Shown: positions 7,731-14,565 of the stretch, piece after piece | Layout of the letters: the number at the start of each line of letters is the position of its first letter | Numbering within the stretch: position 1 is the stretch's first letter | Source of the DNA: Phascolarctobacterium_A succinatutens_B | GTDB taxonomy: Bacteria; Bacillota; Negativicutes; Acidaminococcales; Acidaminococcaceae | DNA length: 64,000 nt | NCBI RefSeq assembly: GCF_958453765.1 | Contig: NZ_CAUDZA010000007.1 | Span: forward strand, 21,770-85,769 | Direction: 5' to 3' | The notes under the pieces: generated by a model | Seen by the model: only the letters and a program-made list of their open reading frames with translations | Told to the model about the DNA's origin: nothing | Databases searched by the model: none | Translations under genes and position numbers: made by a program

Positions 7731-8324
7731 TTATTTCTCCAGTTGCTTCTTCAGATATTCGCTGATCATTGCATCGTATTCAGCAGTATGAGTGAAGGCT
7801 TCCAATGCCAGCTCCTTACGGGTGCGTGCATCAACGTCGCCTTCTTTAGCGAGCATTTCCATTAAGCCGGCATAACGGCTAGGATAGGTTACGATAACAA
7901 CGTCCTTGAAGTTTTTAGCGCTGGCACGTACCATTGCCGGACCGCCGATATCAATGTTTTCAATTGCCTCATCCTCGGTTACGCCGGGTTTGGCAACAGT
8001 TTCACGGAAGGGATAGAGGTTAACAACAACCAGGTCAATCGGAGTGATGTCATGCTCAGCCAAAGCCTTCATATGCTCCGGATTGCTGCGTACAGCCAGG
8101 ATTGCGCCATGAATTTTCGGATTCAGAGTTTTTACACGGCCATCCATGATTTCCGGGAAGCCGGTTACATCACTTACATAGGTTACAGGAATGCCTGCTT
8201 CCTTAATAGCCTTCATAGTGCCGCCGGTAGAAATAATTTCTACACCGTTGTCACTCAGGAATTTTGCCAGCTCTACAATGCCGGTTTTATCACTAACGCT
8301 TAATAATGCTCTTTTAATTTTCAT
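7731..8324 (-). CDS. purH: IMP cyclohydrolase only (N-terminal half of PurH)
   Basis: A 197-residue protein that covers only the MGS-like IMP cyclohydrolase domain (starts MKIKRALLSVSDKTG, then ISTGGT, GRVKTLNPKIHG and NIDIGGPAMVRASAKN). Bifunctional PurH is about 510 residues because a C-terminal AICAR transformylase follows. Here the frame ends cleanly at EYLKKQLEK, and no transformylase remnant is seen before purD. It should close the ring of FAICAR to IMP. The start codon overlaps the purN stop (ATGA). The transformylase must be elsewhere in the genome. Confidence 0.9.
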   Translation of the reverse strand: MKIKRALLSVSDKTGIVELAKFLSDNGVEIISTGGTMKAIKEAGIPVTYVSDVTGFPEIMDGRVKTLNPKIHGAILAVRSNPEHMKALAEHDITPIDLVVVNLYPFRETVAKPGVTEDEAIENIDIGGPAMVRASAKNFKDVVIVTYPSRYAGLMEMLAKEGDVDARTRKELALEAFTHTAEYDAMISEYLKKQLEK

Positions 8325-8926
8325 GCTTTAACCTTTACCTTTCTGCCTTCGATTGTCAGCTTTCCTTCTGCCCAAAGCTTTAAAGCCTCCGGCATTGCGA
8401 TATGCTCCTGCACCAGAATACGGTCAGCCAAAGTATCCTCGGTGTCGTCGTCCATAACAGGAACAACCTTCTGCAGGATAATCGGGCCGCTGTCAGTGCC
8501 TGCATCGACAAAATGAACGGTGCAGCCGCTGAATTTTACACCGTAGTCCACAGCCTGCTTCTGGCCGTGCAGACCGGGGAAGCTCGGGAGCAGCGCCGGA
8601 TGAATGTTAATAATTTTATGCTGCCATTTATTTACGAAATCAGCGCTCAGAATACGCATGAAGCCTGCGAGAACTACCAGCTCACAGCCCTCTGCCTCCA
8701 GAGCAGCGTTGATTTTTGCTTCAAATTCTTCTTTGGAAGCGCAAGCCTTACGCTCTACGGCAACGGTTTTGATATCGGCCTTTTGCGCACGTTCCAAAGC
8801 AAAAGCATCAGGCTTATCGCTGATTACAACCGCGATTTCCAGCGGCAGATAGCCATCAGCGATACGGTCCATAATTGCCTGCAGATTACTGCCGCGACCG
8901 CTTACAAGTACGCCGATTTTATGCAC
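8321..8926 (-). CDS. purN: Phosphoribosylglycinamide formyltransferase
   Basis: Transfers a formyl group from 10-formyl-THF to GAR. It has 201 residues; the N-terminus KIGVLVSGRGSNLQAI binds the phosphate, the catalytic region is GFMRIL followed by INIHPALLPSFPG, and the HFVDAGTDSGPI motif follows. The start is GTG, overlapping the end of purM by 8 bases, so translation is probably coupled. Confidence 0.95.
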   Translation of the reverse strand: MHKIGVLVSGRGSNLQAIMDRIADGYLPLEIAVVISDKPDAFALERAQKADIKTVAVERKACASKEEFEAKINAALEAEGCELVVLAGFMRILSADFVNKWQHKIINIHPALLPSFPGLHGQKQAVDYGVKFSGCTVHFVDAGTDSGPIILQKVVPVMDDDTEDTLADRILVQEHIAMPEALKLWAEGKLTIEGRKVKVKA

Positions 8927-9980
8927 CGAAAACGCCGCCTTTCATAATCGTTTCTTTGTGTCCGGGAACAACCTTGCCCAGCTCATAGAAGGTTTCGCCC
9001 TCAGCCTTCAGGTGAGCGCGTACAGCGTCAGCCTCAGACGGGTCAACAACCAATACCATGCCTACGCCCATGTTGAAGGTGCGGTACATTTCAGCCCAAG
9101 GTACATTGCCCCATTCCTGCAGCTTTTTGAAGACAACAGGAACTTCCCAAGCCTCGGCATTTACCTCAGCATCGCAATCTTCGGGCAGAATGCGGGGAAT
9201 ATTATCATAGAAGCCGCCGCCGGTGATGTGCACCATGCCGTGCAGGTCGAATTTCTCAATCAGCGGCAGGCAGGTTTTCGGATACAGACGAGTCGGAGTC
9301 AGCAGCTTTTCGCCCAAGGTACAGCCAAATTCCGGTACTTCGGTATCCATAGTATAACCCATAGCCTCGAAGCAGATTTTACGCACGAGGGAGAAGCCGT
9401 TGGAATGCACACCGCTGGAGGGCAGGCCCAAAAGCACGTCACCGGCCTTAACCTTATCGCCGGTAATCATCTTGCTCTTATCAACAACGCCAACACAGAA
9501 GCCTGCAATATCGTATTCGCCTTTGGAGTAGAAGCCGGCCATTTCGGCAGTTTCGCCGCCGATTAAAGCGCAGCCGCTTTCCTTGCAGGCATTGGCAACA
9601 CCCTTAACAATGTTGGCAACCTTTTGGGAATCAACCTTATCTACTGCAATATAATCCAGGAAGAACAAGGGCTCTGCGCCTTGTACCAGAATATCGTTAA
9701 CGCACATTGCTACAGCGTCCTGGCCGATAGTATCATGCTTATCAGCCATGAAAGCCAGCTTCAGCTTAGTGCCTACGCCGTCAGTACCGCTGACAAGCAC
9801 AGGCTCCTTGTATTTGCCGCTGTTTAAAGCAAACAGGCCGCCGAAACCGCCCAGATCACCGATAACCTCAGGTCTGTAGGTAGCACGCACGCTGTCCTTC
9901 ATTAATTCTACTGCTTTATTACCAGCATCAATATCTACACCGGCATCAGCATAAGTAAGTTGTTTCTTTTCCTCGCTCAT
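8919..9980 (-). CDS. purM: Phosphoribosylformylglycinamidine cyclo-ligase (AIR synthetase)
   Basis: ATP-dependent ring closure of FGAM to AIR. The 353 residues carry the PurM signatures YADAGVDIDAGN, GTDGVGTK, GAEPLFFLDY and GGETAEM, plus the ITGGGFYDNIPR stretch of the C-terminal domain. GGAGGAAG precedes the ATG. It lies 14 bases downstream of purF. Confidence 0.95.
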   Translation of the reverse strand: MSEEKKQLTYADAGVDIDAGNKAVELMKDSVRATYRPEVIGDLGGFGGLFALNSGKYKEPVLVSGTDGVGTKLKLAFMADKHDTIGQDAVAMCVNDILVQGAEPLFFLDYIAVDKVDSQKVANIVKGVANACKESGCALIGGETAEMAGFYSKGEYDIAGFCVGVVDKSKMITGDKVKAGDVLLGLPSSGVHSNGFSLVRKICFEAMGYTMDTEVPEFGCTLGEKLLTPTRLYPKTCLPLIEKFDLHGMVHITGGGFYDNIPRILPEDCDAEVNAEAWEVPVVFKKLQEWGNVPWAEMYRTFNMGVGMVLVVDPSEADAVRAHLKAEGETFYELGKVVPGHKETIMKGGVFGA

Positions 9981-9994
9981 GAGCCTTCCTCCTG

Positions 9995-11440
9995 TTATTC
10001 AATAATGCTTTCAGGTTCTGCTTTTATTACACTATCTGCGTTATCGGGATATTTAGCGCTGAAGCAGGCACAGCACAAACCATCTGGATCAATTTTATCA
10101 ATAGCACGTTTCATGCCATCCAGAGAAATATAATGCAGACTGTCTGCCCCAATATAACGGCAGATTTCATTTTCCGTGCAACGTGCCGCAATCAGCTCCT
10201 TGCGCTCGGAGGTATCAATACCATAGTAGCAGCTGTCTGTTACCGGGGGAGAAGAAATGCATACATGCACCTCACGTGCGCCTGCCTCCTTCAGCAGTTT
10301 AACAATCTTGCCGCTGGTAGTGCCGCGAACGATGGAGTCATCGACCATGACAACAGATTTGCCTTCTACAACGCTGCGTACCGGATTCAGCTTCAGACGT
10401 ACTGCATTAGCACGTTGCTTTTGCGTCGGCTGAATAAAGGTACGGCCTACATAACGGTTTTTGGTAAGACCTTCCAGGAAGGGGACACCGGCCTCCATAG
10501 CATAGCCGATTGCCGCCGGAGTACCGCTGTCAGGAACGGATATAACGATATCCGGATGAATATCAGGCGTTTCCTTAGCCAGCTCGCGTCCCATCTGGAT
10601 ACGTGCATCATATACAGACTGGTTGTCGATGATACTGTCATTACGAGCAAAGTAAACATATTCAAAAATGCAGTGCGCAGGCTTTGCCGGTTTGTTTTCA
10701 GCCCACATCATGCTGCGCGGCTCGGAGTTATCGCTGTCGATAATAATCATTTCGCCGGGCTTAACATCGCGTACCAGCTCTGCACCAACCAGGTCAAAGG
10801 CACAGGATTCGGAAGCAACGCACCAGCCGTTTTCCATCTTGCCGAGTACCAGCGGACGGAAGCCGTATGGATCGCGTACTGCGATAATTTTGTTATCAGT
10901 CAACAGCAGAATAGCAAAAGCGCCCTTAATCTGGTTAACAGCCTCTGCTACACGCTCTTCAATAGTCGGACGTGCACTGTAGGCAATCAAGTTCAATACA
11001 ACCTCACTGTCAACAGTAGTATTAAATACTGCGCCTTCCTTAGCCAGGTTAGCACGCAGCTGACCGGCATTAGTCAGGTTACCGTTGTGGCTCAGCGCAA
11101 GGTTACCGCCGTCAAAATAAACCTTCAGCGGCTGAATGTTATACGGCATGCTGGCACCGGTGGTGGAATAACGTACGTGGCCGATAGCCGCATAGCCCTG
11201 CAAATCAGCAACGCCATCTTTAAAGACATCGGCAACCAGACCCATGCCCTTTTTAATTTTCATGCGCTCGCCATCAGTTACAACAATACCGGTACTTTCC
11301 TGGCCACGATGCTGCAGCGCATACAGTCCCCAATAGGTGTTGAGTGCTACATCCTCATTATGGCTGAAGATACCAAAGACACCGCACTCCTCATGCAGCT
11401 TGTCCTCGCTAAAATTTTGCTCCTCGAAAATCTGCTCCAC
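9995..11440 (-). CDS. purF: Amidophosphoribosyltransferase
   Basis: First committed step of purine synthesis: PRPP plus glutamine to phosphoribosylamine. The start is GTG with AAGGAG 7 bases upstream. Residues 1-18 look like the cleaved propeptide, leaving Cys19 (CGVFGIF) as the glutaminase nucleophile, as in the Bacillus-type enzyme. The PRPP loop is VVMVDDSIVRGTTSGKI. C-terminal cysteines (RCTENEIC and LCCACFSAKYP) fit a 4Fe-4S cluster, implying oxygen sensitivity. 481 residues. Confidence 0.95.
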   Translation of the reverse strand: MEQIFEEQNFSEDKLHEECGVFGIFSHNEDVALNTYWGLYALQHRGQESTGIVVTDGERMKIKKGMGLVADVFKDGVADLQGYAAIGHVRYSTTGASMPYNIQPLKVYFDGGNLALSHNGNLTNAGQLRANLAKEGAVFNTTVDSEVVLNLIAYSARPTIEERVAEAVNQIKGAFAILLLTDNKIIAVRDPYGFRPLVLGKMENGWCVASESCAFDLVGAELVRDVKPGEMIIIDSDNSEPRSMMWAENKPAKPAHCIFEYVYFARNDSIIDNQSVYDARIQMGRELAKETPDIHPDIVISVPDSGTPAAIGYAMEAGVPFLEGLTKNRYVGRTFIQPTQKQRANAVRLKLNPVRSVVEGKSVVMVDDSIVRGTTSGKIVKLLKEAGAREVHVCISSPPVTDSCYYGIDTSERKELIAARCTENEICRYIGADSLHYISLDGMKRAIDKIDPDGLCCACFSAKYPDNADSVIKAEPESIIE

Positions 11441-11457
11441 AATTTTTCTCCTTAATT

Positions 11458-11574
11458 TTAGTTTTTAGTTATCAATTGTCAGTTATTAGTGGTTAGTTAT
11501 AAGTGATCAGTAATTAGTTATTAATGTTTAGCAGTCAGTTTCTATTCACTATCCACTACTCACTATTCACTATT
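11458..11574. repeat. Degenerate short-period repeat in the purE-purF gap
   Basis: About 115 bases between purE and purF consist of drifting copies of TTAGTTAT/CAGTTATTAG on the left and CACTATCCACTACTCACTATT on the right. The two halves are imperfect reverse complements (TAGTGGTTAGT against ACTATCCACTA), so the mRNA could fold into a long imperfect hairpin. No ORF is visible. Such a spacer is unusual in an operon whose other joints are overlaps or short gaps. Confidence 0.7.
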
Positions 11575-12094
11575 ACAGGTGTAAGTCCTTGAACTCCTGC
11601 GCAGGAACGCCACGCATGGAAGCCAGTTTTTCACCCTTAGCTCTTACTTCTTCACGCATTGTTGCACGATGCTCTGCCAGTTTTTCTACCAGCTCCGGAT
11701 ATTTGACGGAAAGAATCTGAATCGCGAACAATGCAGCATTCTTAGCACCATTGATAGCCATCGTTGCAACAGGTACACCGGAAGGCATCTGTACAAAGCT
11801 CAGCAGTGCATCCATACCGGCCAACGGTGTTGCGTTAATAGGAATACCGATGACAGGAACAGTAGTAAAGGCAGCGATGAAACCACCCAGATGAGCAGCT
11901 GCGCCGGCTGCGGCAATAATTACCTCTACGCCACGGTCACGGGCACCCTTAGCAAAGTTCTGTACTACGTCCGGAGTACGGTGAGCGGAAGCAACTACTA
12001 CTTCAGTTTCAACGCCAAACTCCTTCAGAGTTTTTTCTGCAGCCTCAAGTACAGGCCAGTCAGAATTACTACCCATGATAATTGCAACTTTCAT
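11573..12094 (-). CDS. purE: N5-carboxyaminoimidazole ribonucleotide mutase
   Basis: First gene of the operon. The 173-residue PurE converts N5-CAIR to CAIR; signatures are IIMGSNSDWPV, VVASAHRTPD, AAGAAAHLGG and GIPINATPLAG. These fit the common bacterial class I form, which normally needs PurK to make its substrate; no purK is in the window. A single strong promoter with PurR-box-like sites lies upstream. GGGAGG precedes the ATG by about 9 bases. Confidence 0.93.
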   Translation of the reverse strand: MKVAIIMGSNSDWPVLEAAEKTLKEFGVETEVVVASAHRTPDVVQNFAKGARDRGVEVIIAAAGAAAHLGGFIAAFTTVPVIGIPINATPLAGMDALLSFVQMPSGVPVATMAINGAKNAALFAIQILSVKYPELVEKLAEHRATMREEVRAKGEKLASMRGVPAQEFKDLHL

Positions 12095-12215
12095 TGAAAT
12101 CTACCTCCCAAAAATTACTTGTAGAAACAATAAAACCCAAGCAGAAAGCTGTTCAGTTTCGAAATCCTGTGCAAAATCTAACCCGGGTTCTCAATCACTT
12201 AAATAATTCACTTTA

Positions 12216-12244
12216 ATTATACCAATCCAACGCGTAAACGTCAA
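12216..12244 (-). promoter_or_regulatory. Promoter of the purE operon
   Basis: TTGACG (12244-12239), 17-base spacer and TATAAT (12221-12216) on the minus strand. The leader of about 115 bases to purE shows no recognisable purine riboswitch core. Confidence 0.75.
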
Positions 12245-12247
12245 ATA

Positions 12248-12289
12248 AACTGTGAACTTTTTAACAGTTTTTTAGAAAATCGTTCGGAA
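12248..12289. promoter_or_regulatory. Possible PurR boxes upstream of the purE promoter
   Basis: Just upstream of the -35 element, the minus strand reads TTTTCCGAACGAT, close to the Bacillus PurR box AWWWCCGAACWWT (two mismatches). An inverted weaker partner with GAACTTT lies at 12254-12260 on the plus strand. The inverted arrangement near a pur promoter fits the family, but the spacing (24 bases between cores) is wider than the usual 16-17. Confidence 0.4.
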
Positions 12290-12304
12290 AAACTTCAGAG
12301 CAAA

Positions 12305-12352
12305 GGAAAAGCACCCTCCGCCGCCGCTTTCACGGCAGCAGAGAGTGCGCGA
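12305..12352 (-). terminator. Terminator-like repeat, copy A
   Basis: On the minus strand, GCGCACTCTC, then CTGCCG pairing with CGGCGG, then GGGTGC and TTTTCC form a two-part hairpin downstream of the PBECR4 gene. The core is almost identical to copy B after clpB, about 2.2 kb away in the same orientation. Confidence 0.75.
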
Positions 12353-12358
12353 AAATCT

Positions 12359-12961
12359 CTATATTCCAGCGTACTTATTATGCCTATATAATTCGACGCT
12401 GCTAACTAAACCTTTACTAACAACTTTCTTCTCTTTCAACAACACAGTATATTGAGTCTGTCTCGTGCTGTAATCATACGCAGTTTCTTGAAATATAGAA
12501 TTCATACAATATTTCTTGTCTGTTCTCACAAAGAAAGAAAATACTATGGGTTCATTGGCAAGCATCCCTTTTGCTAAATAATCAGCTGTTATTCTTGTAG
12601 CAAATGCAACCCTGTTCTTATCATAAGAATAAAATTTCGTTTCCTGAGCATCTATAACCTGTTCTAAAATTTTCAAGGAATATAAGCGTTCTTCTAATAT
12701 CGAAAAATTTTTATCACTTGCAATCACATCACTTGTAACTGTTCCGTTGAGAATATGCTCTAATATCCACGTACTAGTCCGTTGCTGAAACGAGTATCTT
12801 TGCTTTAGTTTATGAAAGCCAGCTAAATGATAAAAGTTTTCTGGCATAAAAACGATATTCAAATCAAAAGTATTACCCTTTCTACCCAAAACAATATGAT
12901 ACTCAACTGCTATCAAATTTTTATATGCCTGAGCCGCCATCAATAAAATATCTCGTCCCAT
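12359..12961 (-). CDS. PBECR4-like nuclease domain protein (putative toxin)
   Basis: A 200-residue soluble protein that resembles PBECR4 domain proteins (a phage-associated Barnase/EndoU/colicin/RelE-like nuclease fold): EYHIVLGRKGN, then YHLAGFHKL, then ILNGTV, a middle region with YSYDKNRVAF, and a C-terminal YTVLLKEKK strand. His and Lys in FYHLAGFHKL are the most conserved-looking positions. Assignment is from pattern memory. The gene is AT-rich, has SD AAAGGGG close to the ATG, and sits downstream of a separate promoter, short transcript and hairpin, the arrangement of a regulated toxin. It ends just before terminator repeat A. Confidence 0.6.
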   Translation of the reverse strand: MGRDILLMAAQAYKNLIAVEYHIVLGRKGNTFDLNIVFMPENFYHLAGFHKLKQRYSFQQRTSTWILEHILNGTVTSDVIASDKNFSILEERLYSLKILEQVIDAQETKFYSYDKNRVAFATRITADYLAKGMLANEPIVFSFFVRTDKKYCMNSIFQETAYDYSTRQTQYTVLLKEKKVVSKGLVSSVELYRHNKYAGI

Positions 12962-12980
12962 AAATCCCCTTTCTTAAATA

Positions 12981-13027
12981 AGCAAAATGGACACTACCGA
13001 GAAAATAGTGTCCATCTGCATTTTGCT
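12981..13027 (-). terminator. Strong hairpin between the short transcript and the nuclease gene
   Basis: AGCAAAAT pairs with ATTTTGCT and GGACACTA with TAGTGTCC, with a four-base CTGC bulge and a 9-base loop. It begins 20 bases before the nuclease ATG and would act as a terminator or attenuator; the following T run is short, so read-through is likely. Confidence 0.65.
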
Positions 13028-13176
13028 ATTTTTATGTCTGCACACGAACGTACATAAGTCAGGTTGAGGTTTCTATAGCAAAACCCTACATAAAGCTCCT
13101 CCAAGTCCCGCATCCTGACACGCTTCTTGGCATCACCACTTATACTGACACACTCCGTTGCCAGTTCTCTATTCAT
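12994..13176 (-). other. Short transcript region with a doubtful 60-codon ORF
   Basis: A 60-codon ORF starts MNRELATECVSISGDAKKRV and contains RMRDLEELYVGFCYRNLNL; no family is recognised. Evidence against it being a protein: no SD, the ATG overlaps the predicted transcription start of the promoter at 13174-13203, and the stop lies in the stem of the hairpin at 12981-13027. It could be a leaderless small protein, a decayed gene, or simply an untranslated RNA of about 160-190 bases ahead of the nuclease. GTGTCAG occurs twice in it, but there is no regular repeat array. Confidence 0.4.
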
Positions 13177-13207
13177 ATCTTACTATACATAACTGAACTT
13201 GTCAAAT
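13174..13207 (-). promoter_or_regulatory. Promoter upstream of the short transcript and nuclease gene
   Basis: On the minus strand, TTGACA (about 13204-13199) is followed by a 17-base spacer and TAAGAT. The predicted start falls at or just after the ATG of the 60-codon ORF, so the transcript has essentially no leader. Confidence 0.6.
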
Positions 13208-13217
13208 TTTTCTTTCC

Positions 13218-13310
13218 CTACTTCTCCACCAACACCTTATACATTTTCATCAGCTCTGCTACGCACGTCGCTTCGCTGTTAAGCCTGCCCCCAAAGCCAT
13301 ACGCTTCCAT
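13218..13310 (-). pseudogene. Possible remnant of a small gene
   Basis: A 30-codon frame (MEAYGFGGRLNSEATC followed by VAELMKMYKVLVEK) is protein-like and amphipathic. The frame stays open upstream to about 13350 (residues like NVLNIAKYITV) without any ATG, GTG or TTG, so this looks like the C-terminal end of a gene that lost its start. No SD is seen. No function is assigned. Confidence 0.35.
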
Positions 13311-13366
13311 GACAGTTATGTACTTCGCTATGTTTAGTACATTTATGTATTACACATTGAATATTC

Positions 13367-14302
13367 TCACTCCTCTATCTCAATCCCCATGATAGGTCCC
13401 CAATCAGCCAAAGTTCTTTCAGACGTTGGACTTTTAATATATACATGTAACTTATCAATATCAAATTCTAATCCTCTTGCACCATTCATTCCAGCATATG
13501 TCTTTACCACTCTCTCCACAACTATTTCTTTTTGCCCCTTATTCAAATAATACCAATTAGAATTTACATAAACAACAACAAAATATTGCCCTCTAAATCT
13601 GCATCCATCATATAGGCCATTTAGAGTATTACTAAGGACTTTATCATATGATTCTATTAATTCTTTTAATACTGCTGCATCAACAATTTTTTTCTTTTCC
13701 TCTTCTATTTCTGGCGTTTTATTTTTTGTTACGTCCACAACTCTATTTTCACTAGTTTGATTTTCTATCTTTTTATTTTCTACACTAGTTGTACAAGGAA
13801 CAAATTTCACTAACAAAAACATAATTACACCAAAAATTGCATATACTGTTAATGCAACCCATTTGGTACTTTTAAATAAATCAGGATATAATTTTTCTAT
13901 CTCTACTCTTTTTTCATTATCAAATCTACGACACTTTCCAATATACTCATCAATAGAATCCACATATTTAAATTTAAGTTCTAACTCATCTCCTAACGAC
14001 TTCATCAAATCACAAAGATCTAACATCTCCAATTTAATTTCAACATTAACTTTATCTGTTTTAAGTTTTTCCCCTTTCAAGATAGAAAATTCCTTTTCAG
14101 CATAATTTTCACACTTGTTCACTATATCAGTAATAGCTAACGTTCTATCTATACCATAATCATTTTCTATTAACTTAAATGACATCAAAACACATTTTTT
14201 TAAATTCTTAGCAGCTTTATGTCGAGCTATCTCTCCATTTACAATGCTATTATATGTAGTGTAAAATACTGATTCCCAATTATCCTTTGAATACTCATCC
14301 AC
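13367..14302 (-). CDS. Hypothetical single-pass membrane protein
   Basis: Not recognised. About 311 residues: an N-terminal charged helical cytoplasmic part of roughly 165 residues, one clear transmembrane segment (WVALTVYAIFGVIMFLLVKF), a low-complexity linker rich in Asn, Glu and Lys, and a C-terminal domain of about 100 residues (YDKVLSNTLNGLYDGCRFRG onward) probably outside the membrane. The longest frame starts with GTG at 14311, but its SD GGAAAGG is only one base away. The GTG at 14302 has 10-base spacing and is preferred. The gene is markedly AT-rich compared with clpB and purE, suggesting transfer. Confidence 0.6.
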   Translation of the reverse strand: MDEYSKDNWESVFYTTYNSIVNGEIARHKAAKNLKKCVLMSFKLIENDYGIDRTLAITDIVNKCENYAEKEFSILKGEKLKTDKVNVEIKLEMLDLCDLMKSLGDELELKFKYVDSIDEYIGKCRRFDNEKRVEIEKLYPDLFKSTKWVALTVYAIFGVIMFLLVKFVPCTTSVENKKIENQTSENRVVDVTKNKTPEIEEEKKKIVDAAVLKELIESYDKVLSNTLNGLYDGCRFRGQYFVVVYVNSNWYYLNKGQKEIVVERVVKTYAGMNGARGLEFDIDKLHVYIKSPTSERTLADWGPIMGIEIEE

Positions 14303-14335
14303 AAATATCACACCTTTCCAAATTGATCTATAGAA

Positions 14336-14365
14336 AGTATATCATTCTCCCCTCCCTAGAGTCAA
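14336..14365 (-). promoter_or_regulatory. Promoter of the orphan membrane protein gene
   Basis: TTGACT (14365-14360), 18-base spacer and TATACT (14341-14336) on the minus strand, about 30 bases ahead of the start codon. Confidence 0.55.
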
Positions 14366-14496
14366 ATGTTTTTAACATCTATTGTTATTATCAACTATAG
14401 ATACTAAAATAGTCAAACACTTTTAGGTTTCTCATCAATATCCATCTTAGAATAAACAAGGCAAAAATGCTAAACTTACTTTAGATATGTCCACGC

Positions 14497-14551
14497 ACAC
14501 AAAAAGCGCACCCCCTGCCGCCGTTTTCACGGCAGCAGAGAGTGCGCCAAG
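14497..14551 (-). terminator. clpB terminator and terminator-like repeat, copy B
   Basis: On the minus strand, GCGCAC pairs with GTGCGC and CTGCCG with CGGCAG around GTGAAAACGGC, followed by TTTTTG. This is a good terminator for clpB. The 28-base core differs from copy A by one base. Confidence 0.85.
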
Positions 14552-14565
14552 TCTCACAGCATATT

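Noticed and set aside
10133..11455. 440-codon open frame on the plus strand
   Set aside because: Antisense shadow of purF, caused by codon bias of the real gene.
12095..12215. Purine riboswitch in the purE leader
   Set aside because: The conserved J1/2-P3 core and GTTTCTACC segment are not present; only a chance GTTTCTAC was seen.
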